Shown here piece after piece: positions 43,813 to 52,830 of a stretch of 64,000 nt of DNA. The position numbers were made by a program, and so were the translations under genes. How positions within the stretch are numbered: position 1 is the first letter of the stretch; every line of letters starts with the position of its first letter. The DNA comes from Luteolibacter luteus (GTDB lineage Bacteria; Verrucomicrobiota; Verrucomicrobiia; Verrucomicrobiales; Akkermansiaceae): contig NZ_CP051774.1 of NCBI RefSeq assembly GCF_012913485.1, forward strand, positions 1,860,001 to 1,924,000, read 5' to 3'. The notes beneath the pieces were generated by a model that searched no databases, was not told where the DNA came from, and was given only the letters and a program-made list of their open reading frames with translations.

Positions 43813-44561
43813 GACGGAATGGATCTTTCGTCCGGCCTGCCTTGGGACCGCAGCCATTCTTCGCGGCGGGCGCGCAGCAGTTCGATGGTTTCTTCCACGG
43901 ACCCCGCGCACAGCGGAATGTCAAGGTCCTCGGGACTTGCGAGCGCTTGCCCCTCTTGAAGCATCCACTCGCGGCTCCAGTTCACCAATTCACCCCACAT
44001 CTTCCCGACGAGAATCAGGGGGGTGTTGTAGAGGCGGCGTACTTGGAGCAATTGCCAAGCGAGCGACATCTCCAAGAGTGTCCCGATCCCGCCAGGCACC
44101 ACTACAAAGGCATCCGACGCGATCATGAAATGATGCAGCCGGGAGAAGAAGGTACCATGCCCGTAGGCCTTGCCGACGTAAGGGTTCACCGCCTGCTCGA
44201 ATGGCAGATCGATGCGGATTCCCACGGACCGGTGCAATGCGTCCGGATCTACCGAGAGCGCTCCTTCATTGGCTGCCTGCATGAGGCCCGGACCGCCGCC
44301 GCTAATGATATCGCAACCCATTTCCGTCAGCCCAGCCGCGAGCTGCTTCACGCTCTCATAGGCAGACGTGCCCGGCTGAAGGCGGGCCGACCCGAAAATG
44401 GTGACGCGGTAATTGGAACGGAACGTCCGGCGCAAGCGCGTCAGCTCGTTCACGGAATCCCACATTCCGATGATCGCTCGCTCGAGCACCGCTACGGTGG
44501 CGTCCTCATCGCCAAGGCGAATGATATCGGACTGGCCGAAGTTGCTACCTGGGTTGGTCAT
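43809..44561 (-). CDS. LOG-family Rossmann protein (TIGR00730-like)
   Basis: 250 residues. Core signatures VTIFGSARLQPGTSAYESVKQL, CDIISGGGPGLMQAANEGA, then GTFFSRLHHFMIASDAFVVVPGGIGTLLE. The PGGxGTxxE motif binds the nucleotide phosphate; relatives are LOG cytokinin-activating phosphoribohydrolases. In bacteria the role is often nucleotide-monophosphate hydrolysis to a base and ribose 5-phosphate. It lies 19 nt after GlgX and overlaps the MBL fragment start by ATGA. Its link to glycogen use is unclear. Confidence 0.88.
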   Translation of the reverse strand: MTNPGSNFGQSDIIRLGDEDATVAVLERAIIGMWDSVNELTRLRRTFRSNYRVTIFGSARLQPGTSAYESVKQLAAGLTEMGCDIISGGGPGLMQAANEGALSVDPDALHRSVGIRIDLPFEQAVNPYVGKAYGHGTFFSRLHHFMIASDAFVVVPGGIGTLLEMSLAWQLLQVRRLYNTPLILVGKMWGELVNWSREWMLQEGQALASPEDLDIPLCAGSVEETIELLRARREEWLRSQGRPDERSIPS

Positions 44562-44580
44562 GGGCTTTTCAAAGAGATGT

Positions 44581-46704
44581 TCAGGAGAATTTGGCCCGCA
44601 GTACGGCTAGCGAGCGGCTCTGCAGCGGATAGATGGACATCGCAGGGAAGCTCTCATGAGGAGCTTCCGGATTGGAGGTATCGAACTCGCGGGCCCAATG
44701 GAGGTTCCGGTGACGCGCTCCTAGCCGGAAGGAAACGGGCTCATCATGTGCATTGAAAATGATGACAAACGTGTCGCCGGTAATCCGTTCTCCCTGCTCC
44801 CCCGTTTCCTCGATCTGATCTCCTGGCAAGGCCATACCGAAGCAACGGGCGTGGCTCGCATTCCAGTCCGCATCTGTCATCTCCTCACCATCCGGTCGGA
44901 TCCAGTAAAGATCCTTGATCGAAGCGCCATGGATAGGGCGTCCTTGAAAAAATCGCCGCCGCTGGAAGACCGGTTCCGAGCGACGCAGGCGAAGCACATC
45001 CCGGGTGAAAGCGAGCAATGCACGCTGGGCAGGACAGAGACTCCAATCCAGCCACGCCAGCGGAGAATCGTGGCAATAGGGGTTATTGTTGCCGAGTTGG
45101 GTGTTTCCGAATTCATCACCGGAATTCAGCATCGGCACTCCTTGTGAGAGCAGCAGTGTCGCGAGGAGATTCCGCTGCTGCCGCTCGCGTAAGGAGTTGA
45201 TGGCTCGATCCGTCGTCGGCCCTTCGATTCCGCAATTCCAACTATGATTCTCATCACAGCCGTCGCGATTCTCCTCGCCATTGGCCTCGTTGTGCTTCGC
45301 GTTGTAACTCACCAGATCACGAAGCGTGAATCCGTCGTGAGCCGTGATGAAATTGAGGCTCGCACTTGGTCGCCGTCCATTGTGCGAATAGAGATCACTG
45401 CTTCCGGCAAGGCGGGTGGCCAACTCCCCCACCGAGCCGCCCTGCCCTTTCCAGAAGCGCCTCACGCAATCGCGATACTTGCCATTCCACTCGCTCCAAA
45501 GCACCGGGAAATTCCCGACCTGATAGCCATTCGGCCCCAGATCCCACGGCTCGGCGATAAGCTTGACCCGGGAAAGCACGGGATCCTGATGGATGATATC
45601 GAAAAAGGCACCCAGCCGGTCCACCTCCCACAGTTCACGGGCGAGAGCACTGGCCAGATCGAAACGAAAGCCATCCACATGCATCTCCTGCACCCAGTGC
45701 CGCAGCGAGTCCATGATGAGCTGCAGGGAGTGAGGATGAGCCACGTTCAATGAATTTCCACAGCCGGTGAAGTCAACGTAGTGCGTTCGGTCCTCGGCCA
45801 GCCTGTAATAGGCTGCATTATCGATGCCGCGGAAGGAAAGCATCGGGCCGCAATGATTGCCTTCACCAGTGTGATTGTAGACCACATCAAGGATCACTTC
45901 CATGCCCGCGGAGTGAAGCACGCGGACCATCTCCTGAAACTCGGCCACGGCCCCTTCCGGACCACTCGCGGAAAACCGGGGATCCGGCGCAAAGTAGCCC
46001 AAGGTATTATACCCCCAGTAGTTCGTCCTTCCGGATTCGGCCAGATGGGGCTCATCCACATGATAGTGAACAGGCAGCAGTTCCACCGCCGTGACCCCAA
46101 GATCCTTGAGATGACCAACGGCTGCGGGAGAAGCGAGTGCCGCGTAGGTGCCGCGCAGCCTTTCCGGCACTCCGGGATGTTGACGGGTGAAGCCCTTCAC
46201 ATGCAGTTCATACACCACCGTCTGATGCCACGGTGTGAGGGGCGGACGATCACCGTGCCACGCGAAGGAAAAATCGGCGACACGGGCTAGCGGAGCAAAG
46301 GGAGCGCTATCGCTTTCATCGTCCATGATCGCCGGATGCCAGCGAACGTCTCGCGCAATCTCCTTTGCATATGGATCGAGCAGTACCTTGCAGGGCCGGA
46401 AGAGATGGCCTTTTGCCGGAGCATGGGGGCCATAGACTCGGTAGCCGTAGATCTGACCGGCCCGGACATCCGGAAGATATCCATGCCAGACTTGGGCCGT
46501 TCGCTCTGGTAGCGCGATGCGCCGAGACTCGGCCTCCGCATCGACAGAATCGAACAAGCAAAGCTCCACCCGCGTGGCGTGATCGGAAAAGAGCGCGAAA
46601 TTTACGCCGCGGCCATCGAAGGTCGCCCCCAACGGGACCGGCTTCCCGGGCCACACCGGGAAATCCGCCACCGGAACATCCACCTCTGGCAGGGGCCGGT
46701 TCAT
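44581..46704 (-). CDS. glgX: Glycogen debranching enzyme GlgX
   Basis: 707 residues. N-terminal CBM48 (PVPLGATFDGRGVNFALFSDHATRVELCLF), then GH13 barrel regions LHVKGFTRQHPGVPE, DVVYNHTGEGN, the nucleophile region HVDGFRFDLASALA, KLIAEPWDLGPNGY and FITAHDGFTLRDLVSYN. GlgX hydrolyses alpha-1,6 branches in phosphorylase-limit dextrins, the natural partner of GlgP. Start overlaps the stop of the dehydrogenase gene by ATGA; the next gene is 19 nt away. Confidence 0.95.
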   Translation of the reverse strand: MNRPLPEVDVPVADFPVWPGKPVPLGATFDGRGVNFALFSDHATRVELCLFDSVDAEAESRRIALPERTAQVWHGYLPDVRAGQIYGYRVYGPHAPAKGHLFRPCKVLLDPYAKEIARDVRWHPAIMDDESDSAPFAPLARVADFSFAWHGDRPPLTPWHQTVVYELHVKGFTRQHPGVPERLRGTYAALASPAAVGHLKDLGVTAVELLPVHYHVDEPHLAESGRTNYWGYNTLGYFAPDPRFSASGPEGAVAEFQEMVRVLHSAGMEVILDVVYNHTGEGNHCGPMLSFRGIDNAAYYRLAEDRTHYVDFTGCGNSLNVAHPHSLQLIMDSLRHWVQEMHVDGFRFDLASALARELWEVDRLGAFFDIIHQDPVLSRVKLIAEPWDLGPNGYQVGNFPVLWSEWNGKYRDCVRRFWKGQGGSVGELATRLAGSSDLYSHNGRRPSASLNFITAHDGFTLRDLVSYNAKHNEANGEENRDGCDENHSWNCGIEGPTTDRAINSLRERQQRNLLATLLLSQGVPMLNSGDEFGNTQLGNNNPYCHDSPLAWLDWSLCPAQRALLAFTRDVLRLRRSEPVFQRRRFFQGRPIHGASIKDLYWIRPDGEEMTDADWNASHARCFGMALPGDQIEETGEQGERITGDTFVIIFNAHDEPVSFRLGARHRNLHWAREFDTSNPEAPHESFPAMSIYPLQSRSLAVLRAKFS

Positions 46705-47723
46705 GGACTTTGCCGGGCACCCTCCACCAGCACCGTATCTGGCAGGAAAGGAAGCCCCTTGGAAGAAGCGTTCAGATTCTCAACGGTCACTCGCGCGATC
46801 TCCGCCAAGGCTTCCTTGGTTAGGAATGCCTGGTGCGCGGTAATCAGCACGTTTGGGAAGGTGAGTAGGCGGGCGAGGTCATCGTCATGCAGGATCGTGC
46901 CGGACAAATCCTCGAAAAAGACTCCTTCTTCCTCCTCATAGACATCCAGGGCCACTCCCCCGAGACGTCCGCCTTTGAGGGCTCCGATCAAGGCGCGGGT
47001 ATCGATCAGGGCACCGCGGCTGACATTAACCAAAATCACTCCGGGTTTCATCAGAGCTAGGGTTTCCTCACGAATCATATGATGCGTTTCGGGTGTCAGC
47101 GGTGTGTGCAGGGAAATGACCTCCGATTCGGTGGCAAGGGTCCGGGGATCAGTATACTCGATGTCATGCACGGCGGCCCATTCCGGAGACGGAAAGGGAT
47201 CATAGGCCAGGACGCGCATGCCAAAGCCCCGGAGAATCTGCGCCGCGATCCGACCGATCTTTCCCGTACCAACAATCCCTGCCGTCTTTCCATGGAGATC
47301 GAAGCCTACCAGGCCATTGAGCGAGAAATTCAGATCGTGGACGCGGTTGTTCGCGCGAGGAATCTTTCGATTGAGGGCAAGCAAGAGAGCCACAGCATGC
47401 TCCGCAACGGCGTATGGGGAATAGGCAGGCACACGGGTTACGGACATCCCCAGCTCCTTCGCGGCAATCAGATCCACTCCATTGAACCCGGCACAGCGTA
47501 GCGCGATGTGTCCTACCCCGAGTGCTTTGAGTGCTTCCAAGCAGGCCCTGTCACCATGATCATTAACAAAGATGCAAACCGCGGAAGCTCCCCCCGCCAT
47601 GACCGCGGTATCCACCGAGAGACGGGACTCGAGGAATTGCCATTCCATCCCGCTGCCCTTTGAGGCAAGCTCGAGTTGCTCGCGGTCGTAGGGCTTGGTG
47701 TCGAAAACAACGGTGCGGTTCAT
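46701..47723 (-). CDS. ldhA: D-2-hydroxyacid dehydrogenase, probably D-lactate dehydrogenase
   Basis: 340 residues. Substrate-binding region RCAGFNGVDLIAAKELGM, Rossmann fold GKTAGIVGTGKIGRIAAQIL, catalytic Arg in NVSRGALIDT, Glu in DVYEEEEGVFFED and His in LITAHQAFLTKEAL. The HQAFLT motif and RCAG.N are typical of fermentative LdhA. It would reduce pyruvate to D-lactate with NADH. The gene is 33 nt downstream of phosphofructokinase and is coupled to glgX, arguing for a fermentation role. Confidence 0.9.
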   Translation of the reverse strand: MNRTVVFDTKPYDREQLELASKGSGMEWQFLESRLSVDTAVMAGGASAVCIFVNDHGDRACLEALKALGVGHIALRCAGFNGVDLIAAKELGMSVTRVPAYSPYAVAEHAVALLLALNRKIPRANNRVHDLNFSLNGLVGFDLHGKTAGIVGTGKIGRIAAQILRGFGMRVLAYDPFPSPEWAAVHDIEYTDPRTLATESEVISLHTPLTPETHHMIREETLALMKPGVILVNVSRGALIDTRALIGALKGGRLGGVALDVYEEEEGVFFEDLSGTILHDDDLARLLTFPNVLITAHQAFLTKEALAEIARVTVENLNASSKGLPFLPDTVLVEGARQSP

Positions 47724-47756
47724 CGTCGGAAGCTTGTCATGATTTGATTCCCGTTC

Positions 47757-48998
47757 CTAAACCGAACAATCCGGCTGACCGGTCGCCGCAAGAACCGAGC
47801 GCCACCAGCCGCTGTCGGGATCGAGCCGCTTCACGTGAACCGCGAGCAACTCGATCGGCACATGGATGAACCGTTCATGGAGAAAGCCGATGACCACGCC
47901 GGTCTTTCCAGCCATGGCAGCATGGACGGCATGCCGGGCAAAGAGATCGCAGAGCAGGGCATCCTCACAATTCGCCGGGCAGCTTCTCACCAGATAGCTG
48001 GGATCGAAGTAACGCATCACCACCGGCACGCCGACCTCCTTGAAATGCCGCTCGATCTGCCCCTTAAGGAACAAGCCGATATCCTTCAACATCAGATTTC
48101 CGGAAGCATCCTTTGCACCTTCGCCACATTCGAGAAGCTCTTGCCCTGCTCCTTCCGCCACGGCGATCACAGCATGGGTCTTCTGACGCATGCGCTTCTC
48201 CAAGGCCTCAAGAAAGGAGTCCAGCCTGAATGGCACTTCCGGTATCAGCGCGAAGTTCACATCTTGGCTCGCGATTGTCGCGCCCGCGGTAATGAAGCCA
48301 GCGTGGCGCCCCATTAACTTCACCAATCCAATCCCTCCCGGCGTGCTGCGAGCCTCAGTATGGGCACGATCAAGCACCCGGACAGCCTCTTCGACGGCGC
48401 TGAAGTAACCGAAAGTCCGCGCGACAAAGCCCACATCATTGTCGATGGTCTTCGGAACTCCGACAACCGAGAGAGGATGATTGCGCCGGCGGGCTTCTTG
48501 ATAGAGGGCATTTGCACCGCGTTGCGTTCCATCACCTCCGACCGTGAAGAGAATGTTCACACCACGTCGGATGAGATTGTCCACCGCTCGCTCAATGTCG
48601 ACCGGCCCACGTGAAGTTCCGAGAATCGTGCCACCCTGTCGATGAATCCCCTCGATGTACTCCGGCGTGATGGTTGCCGGCTCGGCACCATTCGCAGGAT
48701 CCAGCCCGGCGTAGCCGCCGCGGAAACCCAGCACCTCGGCAATGCCATAGCCGTAATGAAGCTCGAGGAAGAGCGAACGGATCACATTGTTCAACCCGGG
48801 ACACAGACCGCCACAGGTCACAATACCGGCCCGCGTCTTCGCAGGATCGAAGAAGATCTTCTCCCGCGGTCCCGCCAGCTCAAACAAGATCCCGGGATCC
48901 GATCCGGATTCGATCCGCTCGGGAATACGAAGTCCATCGTCCACGGTGTGGTGGAGCCCGGAAACAATGGTGGCTTGGCCTAGGGAAGGAGTTTCCAT
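47757..48998 (-). CDS. 6-phosphofructokinase (TP0108-like, probably ATP-dependent)
   Basis: 413 residues. Signatures TRAGIVTCGGLCPGLNNVIRS, the phosphate-loop GGDGTQRGANAL, VPKTIDNDVGFVARTFGY and MGRHAGFIT. GGDG (not GGDD) at the nucleotide site indicates ATP use, although the Lys in PKTIDND is shared with pyrophosphate-dependent forms; plant-type ATP-PFKs have the same mixture. It is the committed glycolytic step for the glucose phosphates made by GlgP/GH94. 33 nt before ldhA. Confidence 0.93.
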   Translation of the reverse strand: METPSLGQATIVSGLHHTVDDGLRIPERIESGSDPGILFELAGPREKIFFDPAKTRAGIVTCGGLCPGLNNVIRSLFLELHYGYGIAEVLGFRGGYAGLDPANGAEPATITPEYIEGIHRQGGTILGTSRGPVDIERAVDNLIRRGVNILFTVGGDGTQRGANALYQEARRRNHPLSVVGVPKTIDNDVGFVARTFGYFSAVEEAVRVLDRAHTEARSTPGGIGLVKLMGRHAGFITAGATIASQDVNFALIPEVPFRLDSFLEALEKRMRQKTHAVIAVAEGAGQELLECGEGAKDASGNLMLKDIGLFLKGQIERHFKEVGVPVVMRYFDPSYLVRSCPANCEDALLCDLFARHAVHAAMAGKTGVVIGFLHERFIHVPIELLAVHVKRLDPDSGWWRSVLAATGQPDCSV

Positions 48999-49067
48999 GA
49001 CCTTGATCGATGCTGTCCCGCCTTTCCACGGCGGTCTATTGGACTTTGGTTTACGGGCCGGACGGAT

Positions 49068-50738
49068 TCAGCCGAAGAGGGCGATCGCCAGCACTTGGGC
49101 TGAAAGGATCCGCATCAACGTGGTAAGCGGATAAACGGTCGCATATCCGACGGTGGGAGCGTCGGAGCCGGCAATATTCGAGGCAAAGGCAAGAGCTGGC
49201 GGATCCGTCATGCTGCCGGCAAGCAGACCACTGAGATCCATGAAGTTCATCTTCAGCACCACCCGCGCAAAAACACCCACCAGCAGAAGCGGCACCATGG
49301 TCACCGCGATCCCGGCCAGCAGCCACTGAAGGCCAGTCGCACTAAAGACAGTAGCGAAGAATTTCGCCCCCGCACCCAATCCCACCGCCGCAAAGAAGAG
49401 CGCGATCCCGAACTCACGAAAGGCAAGATTGGTATTCACTGGCATATGCCACACTTGGCGACGAATGCGCCCCACCCGCCCCAAGATCAACGCCACGATC
49501 AATGGACCACCCGCAAGCCCGAGCTTCACCGGTTGTGGCATGCCAGGCACCATGATCGGGAGGGTTCCCAGCGCGATGCCCATCACGATCCCGATGAAGA
49601 GCGGGATAAAATGGGTTTCGTTAAGTTCCTTTAGCGAGTTCCCCAAGACCTTCGCGGCGCGATCGAGATCAGCCGCGCTTCCCACGATCTGCACCTGATC
49701 CCCGAATTGCAGCCGCAAACCAGGAATGGCGGACATCTCCAAGTCGGCGCGGGTCACTCGCGTCACCGCGACGTCAAAGCGCTTGTCCAATCCAAGCTGG
49801 CTCACGGTCTTCCCGAGAACCGCCCGGTCCGTCACCGCCACCCGCCGGAAGGTGATGTTCGATTCCACCACGGCGAGATCCTCTTCACTTCGATGGCCGA
49901 TCACTCGTTCGAAGCGGTCGAGCGCGCCGGGCGTCCCAACAGCCACCAGCAGATCTCCCAAGTGAAGGCTGCTCTCCTCATGTGCGATCAAAGTTTCGCT
50001 ACCATGCCTCAGACGGGAAATCGTAACACCAGCCTCTAGACGTCCAGGAACCTCGGCCAACCGTATCCCCTCCAGATTTGGATTGCCCACCTCCAGCGTA
50101 CGCCGCTCCAAGGGATCAACTTGGCGACGATTCGCCGCGGCAAATTCGTCAGCTTCTTTTGGAGCGTTGATCGAGAAGACCTGCTTCAAGACCAGAAGTG
50201 TTCCAATGATGGCCACGATGGCCGCTGGGTAAGTGACAGCGTAGGCCAAGGCAGGCATCCCAAGTTGGTCGGCGGAGACTCCCTCCATCGTGCTGATCGC
50301 CTGGGTTCCCGCGCCCAGGGCCGGAGTATTTGTGGTGGCCCCCGAGTAGATGCCTAGCACTGCGGCCGGATCAAATCCTCCCAGCTTGGCAGCCAAGGGC
50401 GCAGCAATCGCTCCGATCACGACAACCGCGGCGGCCAGCAGGTTCATCTTTAAGCCCTTTTCCCTGAGCGCCGCAAAGAAGCCGGGCCCCAATTGCAAAC
50501 CAATCGTAAAAACGAAGAGCACGAGGCCGAACTCCTTCACGAAATCAAGCGTCGCATGATCCACCGGTTGCCCGAAGTGACCGACGATAATCCCGGCAAA
50601 AAGAACTCCTGCGGTTCCCAAGCCGACCCCGCGGAACTTCAAGCTTCCGAGAAACATCCCAAGCACACAGACAAAAGCCAACGCACCGATCGCGTGGGCA
50701 ATCGGCTGCGTCTGATGAAGCTCGAAGAGCCAGCGCAT
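49068..50738 (-). CDS. AspT/YidE-family aspartate:alanine exchanger-like transporter
   Basis: 556 residues. Two membrane blocks (about 10-190 and 375-555) surround two cytosolic RCK_C/TrkA_C-like domains (about 200-370; LAEVPGRLEAGVTISRL and IPGLRLQFGDQVQIVG). The repeated motif GATTNTPALGAGT and GSMTDPPALAFASN is characteristic of the AAE family. AspT of Tetragenococcus exchanges aspartate for alanine, generating proton-motive force. With aspartase and Dcu nearby, a role in aspartate or C4 acid import is likely; exact substrate unproven. 6 nt after the SpoIIAA-like gene. Confidence 0.85.
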   Translation of the reverse strand: MRWLFELHQTQPIAHAIGALAFVCVLGMFLGSLKFRGVGLGTAGVLFAGIIVGHFGQPVDHATLDFVKEFGLVLFVFTIGLQLGPGFFAALREKGLKMNLLAAAVVVIGAIAAPLAAKLGGFDPAAVLGIYSGATTNTPALGAGTQAISTMEGVSADQLGMPALAYAVTYPAAIVAIIGTLLVLKQVFSINAPKEADEFAAANRRQVDPLERRTLEVGNPNLEGIRLAEVPGRLEAGVTISRLRHGSETLIAHEESSLHLGDLLVAVGTPGALDRFERVIGHRSEEDLAVVESNITFRRVAVTDRAVLGKTVSQLGLDKRFDVAVTRVTRADLEMSAIPGLRLQFGDQVQIVGSAADLDRAAKVLGNSLKELNETHFIPLFIGIVMGIALGTLPIMVPGMPQPVKLGLAGGPLIVALILGRVGRIRRQVWHMPVNTNLAFREFGIALFFAAVGLGAGAKFFATVFSATGLQWLLAGIAVTMVPLLLVGVFARVVLKMNFMDLSGLLAGSMTDPPALAFASNIAGSDAPTVGYATVYPLTTLMRILSAQVLAIALFG

Positions 50739-50744
50739 GCAACA

Positions 50745-51107
50745 CTAGGTAAGAATCCACTGCCGGGCGACTCCGATATCCTTCGGCTCAAAATGGCGGA
50801 TCTCCGCGGAAACGAAGTGCGAGATCAAATGCTCCGCGAGGTCTCCCAAGGCGGAGTCAGTCACCACCGCGATCTTCTTGATATGCCGGTGGTGGTCGCG
50901 GACAAAGCGGACGTGGGCGACCATGGCTCCAAACGAAGCCCAACCTGGAAAATTCCGTGCCTCCACGATCAGGCCGGTGAGATCTCCCTCCCTGGCAAGA
51001 AAGGGATCAACCACACCGGACAGCTTCCAGAAGTCCGACTGCTCCAGTGGCTCGGCGGGCCGGACATGAAGAATGCCCCGCGCCTCATCCAGATCATACT
51101 CGATCAT
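50745..51107 (-). CDS. SpoIIAA-like (STAS_2) protein, 120 aa
   Basis: Second family member in the window. Pattern: MIEYDLDEARGILHVRPAEPLEQSDF, GLIVEARNFPGWASFGAMVAH, then IKKIAVVTDSALGDL and a terminal ARQWIL. No enzyme residues. The gene sits between PEP carboxykinase and the AspT-like transporter (23 and 6 nt gaps), so it is probably co-transcribed. A scaffold or anti-anti-sigma-like role is possible but not shown by the sequence. Confidence 0.8.
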   Translation of the reverse strand: MIEYDLDEARGILHVRPAEPLEQSDFWKLSGVVDPFLAREGDLTGLIVEARNFPGWASFGAMVAHVRFVRDHHRHIKKIAVVTDSALGDLAEHLISHFVSAEIRHFEPKDIGVARQWILT

Positions 51108-51130
51108 GGCTATAAAGGTTTGGCTGGAGA

Positions 51131-52714
51131 TCAGGGAATCGGCCCGGCGGCCTTCACTTCAGCACTCGCCCCTGGGGCATAGGTTTGGAAGTTCTTCACG
51201 AACAGGCCCGCGAGTTTCTTCGCGGTAGCATCGTAGGCAGCCTTGTCTGCCCAGGCATCTCGCGGGCGCAGAATCTCCGAAGGCACGCCGGGCACCTCCG
51301 TCACGATGTCGAAGCCGAAGACGGGATCGCGTTCGGTTTTCGCCTTGGCCAGCGAGCCATCATGGATCGCATCGATGATCGCCCGGGTGTTCTTCAGGCT
51401 AATGCGCTTGCCCACTCCGTGGCCACCGCCACCCCAGCCGGTATTCACGAGCCAGACGCGTGCGTTGTGCTTGCGCATCTTGTCTGCCAGCAATTCGGCG
51501 TATTTGCTCGGATGCCAGGCAAGGAAGGGCCCGCCGAAACATGGCGAAAAGGTCGCCTGCGGCTCGGTCACACCCATCTCGGTTCCTGCCACCTTCGCCG
51601 TATATCCGCTGATGAAGTGATACATCGCGTGGGCCGGGGAAAGAGCGCTGACCGGCGGCAAGACCCCGAACGCGTCACAAGTCAGGAAAATCACATCGGT
51701 CGGATGACCCGCGACACAAGGGATCCTCGCATTCTGGATGAACTCGATGGGATAGGCTCCACGCGTATTCTGGGTGATGCTGGTATCGGTATAGTCGACG
51801 TCGTGATCTTCATCGAGCACCACGTTCTCCAGAACCGCGCCGAAACGCAGCGCCTGGAAAATATCCGGCTCGCTTTCAGGCGCGAGATTGATCGCCTTGG
51901 CGTAGCAGCCGCCTTCGATATTGAAGATCCCGTCGTCACTCCAGCAGTGCTCGTCATCACCGATGAGGTGGCGCTTCGGGTCCGCGGAGAGCGTGGTCTT
52001 CCCGGTGCCACTCAATCCGAAAAGCAAGGAAGACACCCCTGTCTCCTTGTCGGCGGTGGCCGAGCAATGCATCGAAAGCACGCCACGTCGCGGGGCAAAG
52101 TAATTCGCCACGGTGAAGACGCCCTTCTTCATCTCCCCTGCGTATTCGGTGCCCAGGATCACCAGTTCCCGATCTTCCAAACTCAGATCGATGCTCGTCG
52201 TCGACCCCATGCCCGTCGTCAGGCGATTCGCGGGAAAGGCTCCGGCGTTGTAGATCACCAAATCCGGCTCCCCGAAGCTGGCGAGCTCGTCCCTGCTCGG
52301 CCGGATCAGCATCGTATGCATGAACAACGCGTGGTAGGGACGCGAACAAATCACACGAACCTTGATCCGATACTTCGGATCCCAGCCCGCAAAGCCATCG
52401 AAGCAATAGAGCCGCTCCCGGGTATTGAGATAGTCGATCGCCCGCTGGCGATTGATGAGATAGGTCGGATGATCGAGCGGGATATTCACTGGGCCCCACC
52501 AGATGTCATTCTCCGAGGCCGGATCCTTGACGACCCGCTTGTCCTTGGGCGAACGGCCCGTCTTGGCACCGGAATAGGCGACCAATGCTCCGTTCTCGGC
52601 AATGCTTGCGTCTTTCTCATACCGGATCGCATGCTCATACAGCGTGCTGGGAGAAAGATTGCGGTAGACTTCTGTGACGGTCAGACCTGTCGAAGAGAGA
52701 TCAATGGCAGACAT
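51131..52714 (-). CDS. pckA: Phosphoenolpyruvate carboxykinase (ATP)
   Basis: 527 residues from MSAIDLSST (52714); the frame is open further but would run into intergenic sequence. P-loop GLSGTGKTTLSADP, metal/ATP site GDDEHCWSD and substrate region RSPKDKRVV-type segment. It interconverts oxaloacetate and PEP. In fermenting bacteria it can run in the carboxylating, ATP-forming direction to feed fumarate/aspartate, which would suit this operon. The upstream 116-nt gap contains a copy of the shared palindrome. Confidence 0.96.
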   Translation of the reverse strand: MSAIDLSSTGLTVTEVYRNLSPSTLYEHAIRYEKDASIAENGALVAYSGAKTGRSPKDKRVVKDPASENDIWWGPVNIPLDHPTYLINRQRAIDYLNTRERLYCFDGFAGWDPKYRIKVRVICSRPYHALFMHTMLIRPSRDELASFGEPDLVIYNAGAFPANRLTTGMGSTTSIDLSLEDRELVILGTEYAGEMKKGVFTVANYFAPRRGVLSMHCSATADKETGVSSLLFGLSGTGKTTLSADPKRHLIGDDEHCWSDDGIFNIEGGCYAKAINLAPESEPDIFQALRFGAVLENVVLDEDHDVDYTDTSITQNTRGAYPIEFIQNARIPCVAGHPTDVIFLTCDAFGVLPPVSALSPAHAMYHFISGYTAKVAGTEMGVTEPQATFSPCFGGPFLAWHPSKYAELLADKMRKHNARVWLVNTGWGGGGHGVGKRISLKNTRAIIDAIHDGSLAKAKTERDPVFGFDIVTEVPGVPSEILRPRDAWADKAAYDATAKKLAGLFVKNFQTYAPGASAEVKAAGPIP

Positions 52715-52795
52715 GGCTTTACAGCGGTTTGGGAAACTGGGCCCGAAATCCGATCCCAGCCTTCCCTTCATGAACCGCCGGGAGCCAGATGACTA

Positions 52796-52811
52796 TTGCA
52801 CCTTGGTGCTA
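52796..52811. promoter_or_regulatory. Shared palindromic operator, copy 4 (minus strand TAGCACCAAGGTGCAA)
   Basis: One mismatch in one arm. It lies between the CNB-aspartase stop (52831) and the pckA start (52714), about 81 nt upstream of the latter. Confidence 0.55.
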
Positions 52812-52830
52812 CCCCCGTTTTCCAGTATCC

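Noticed and set aside
51185-52792. 535-codon plus-strand frame
   Set aside because: Antisense to pckA; no domain match and ribosome-binding site absent.
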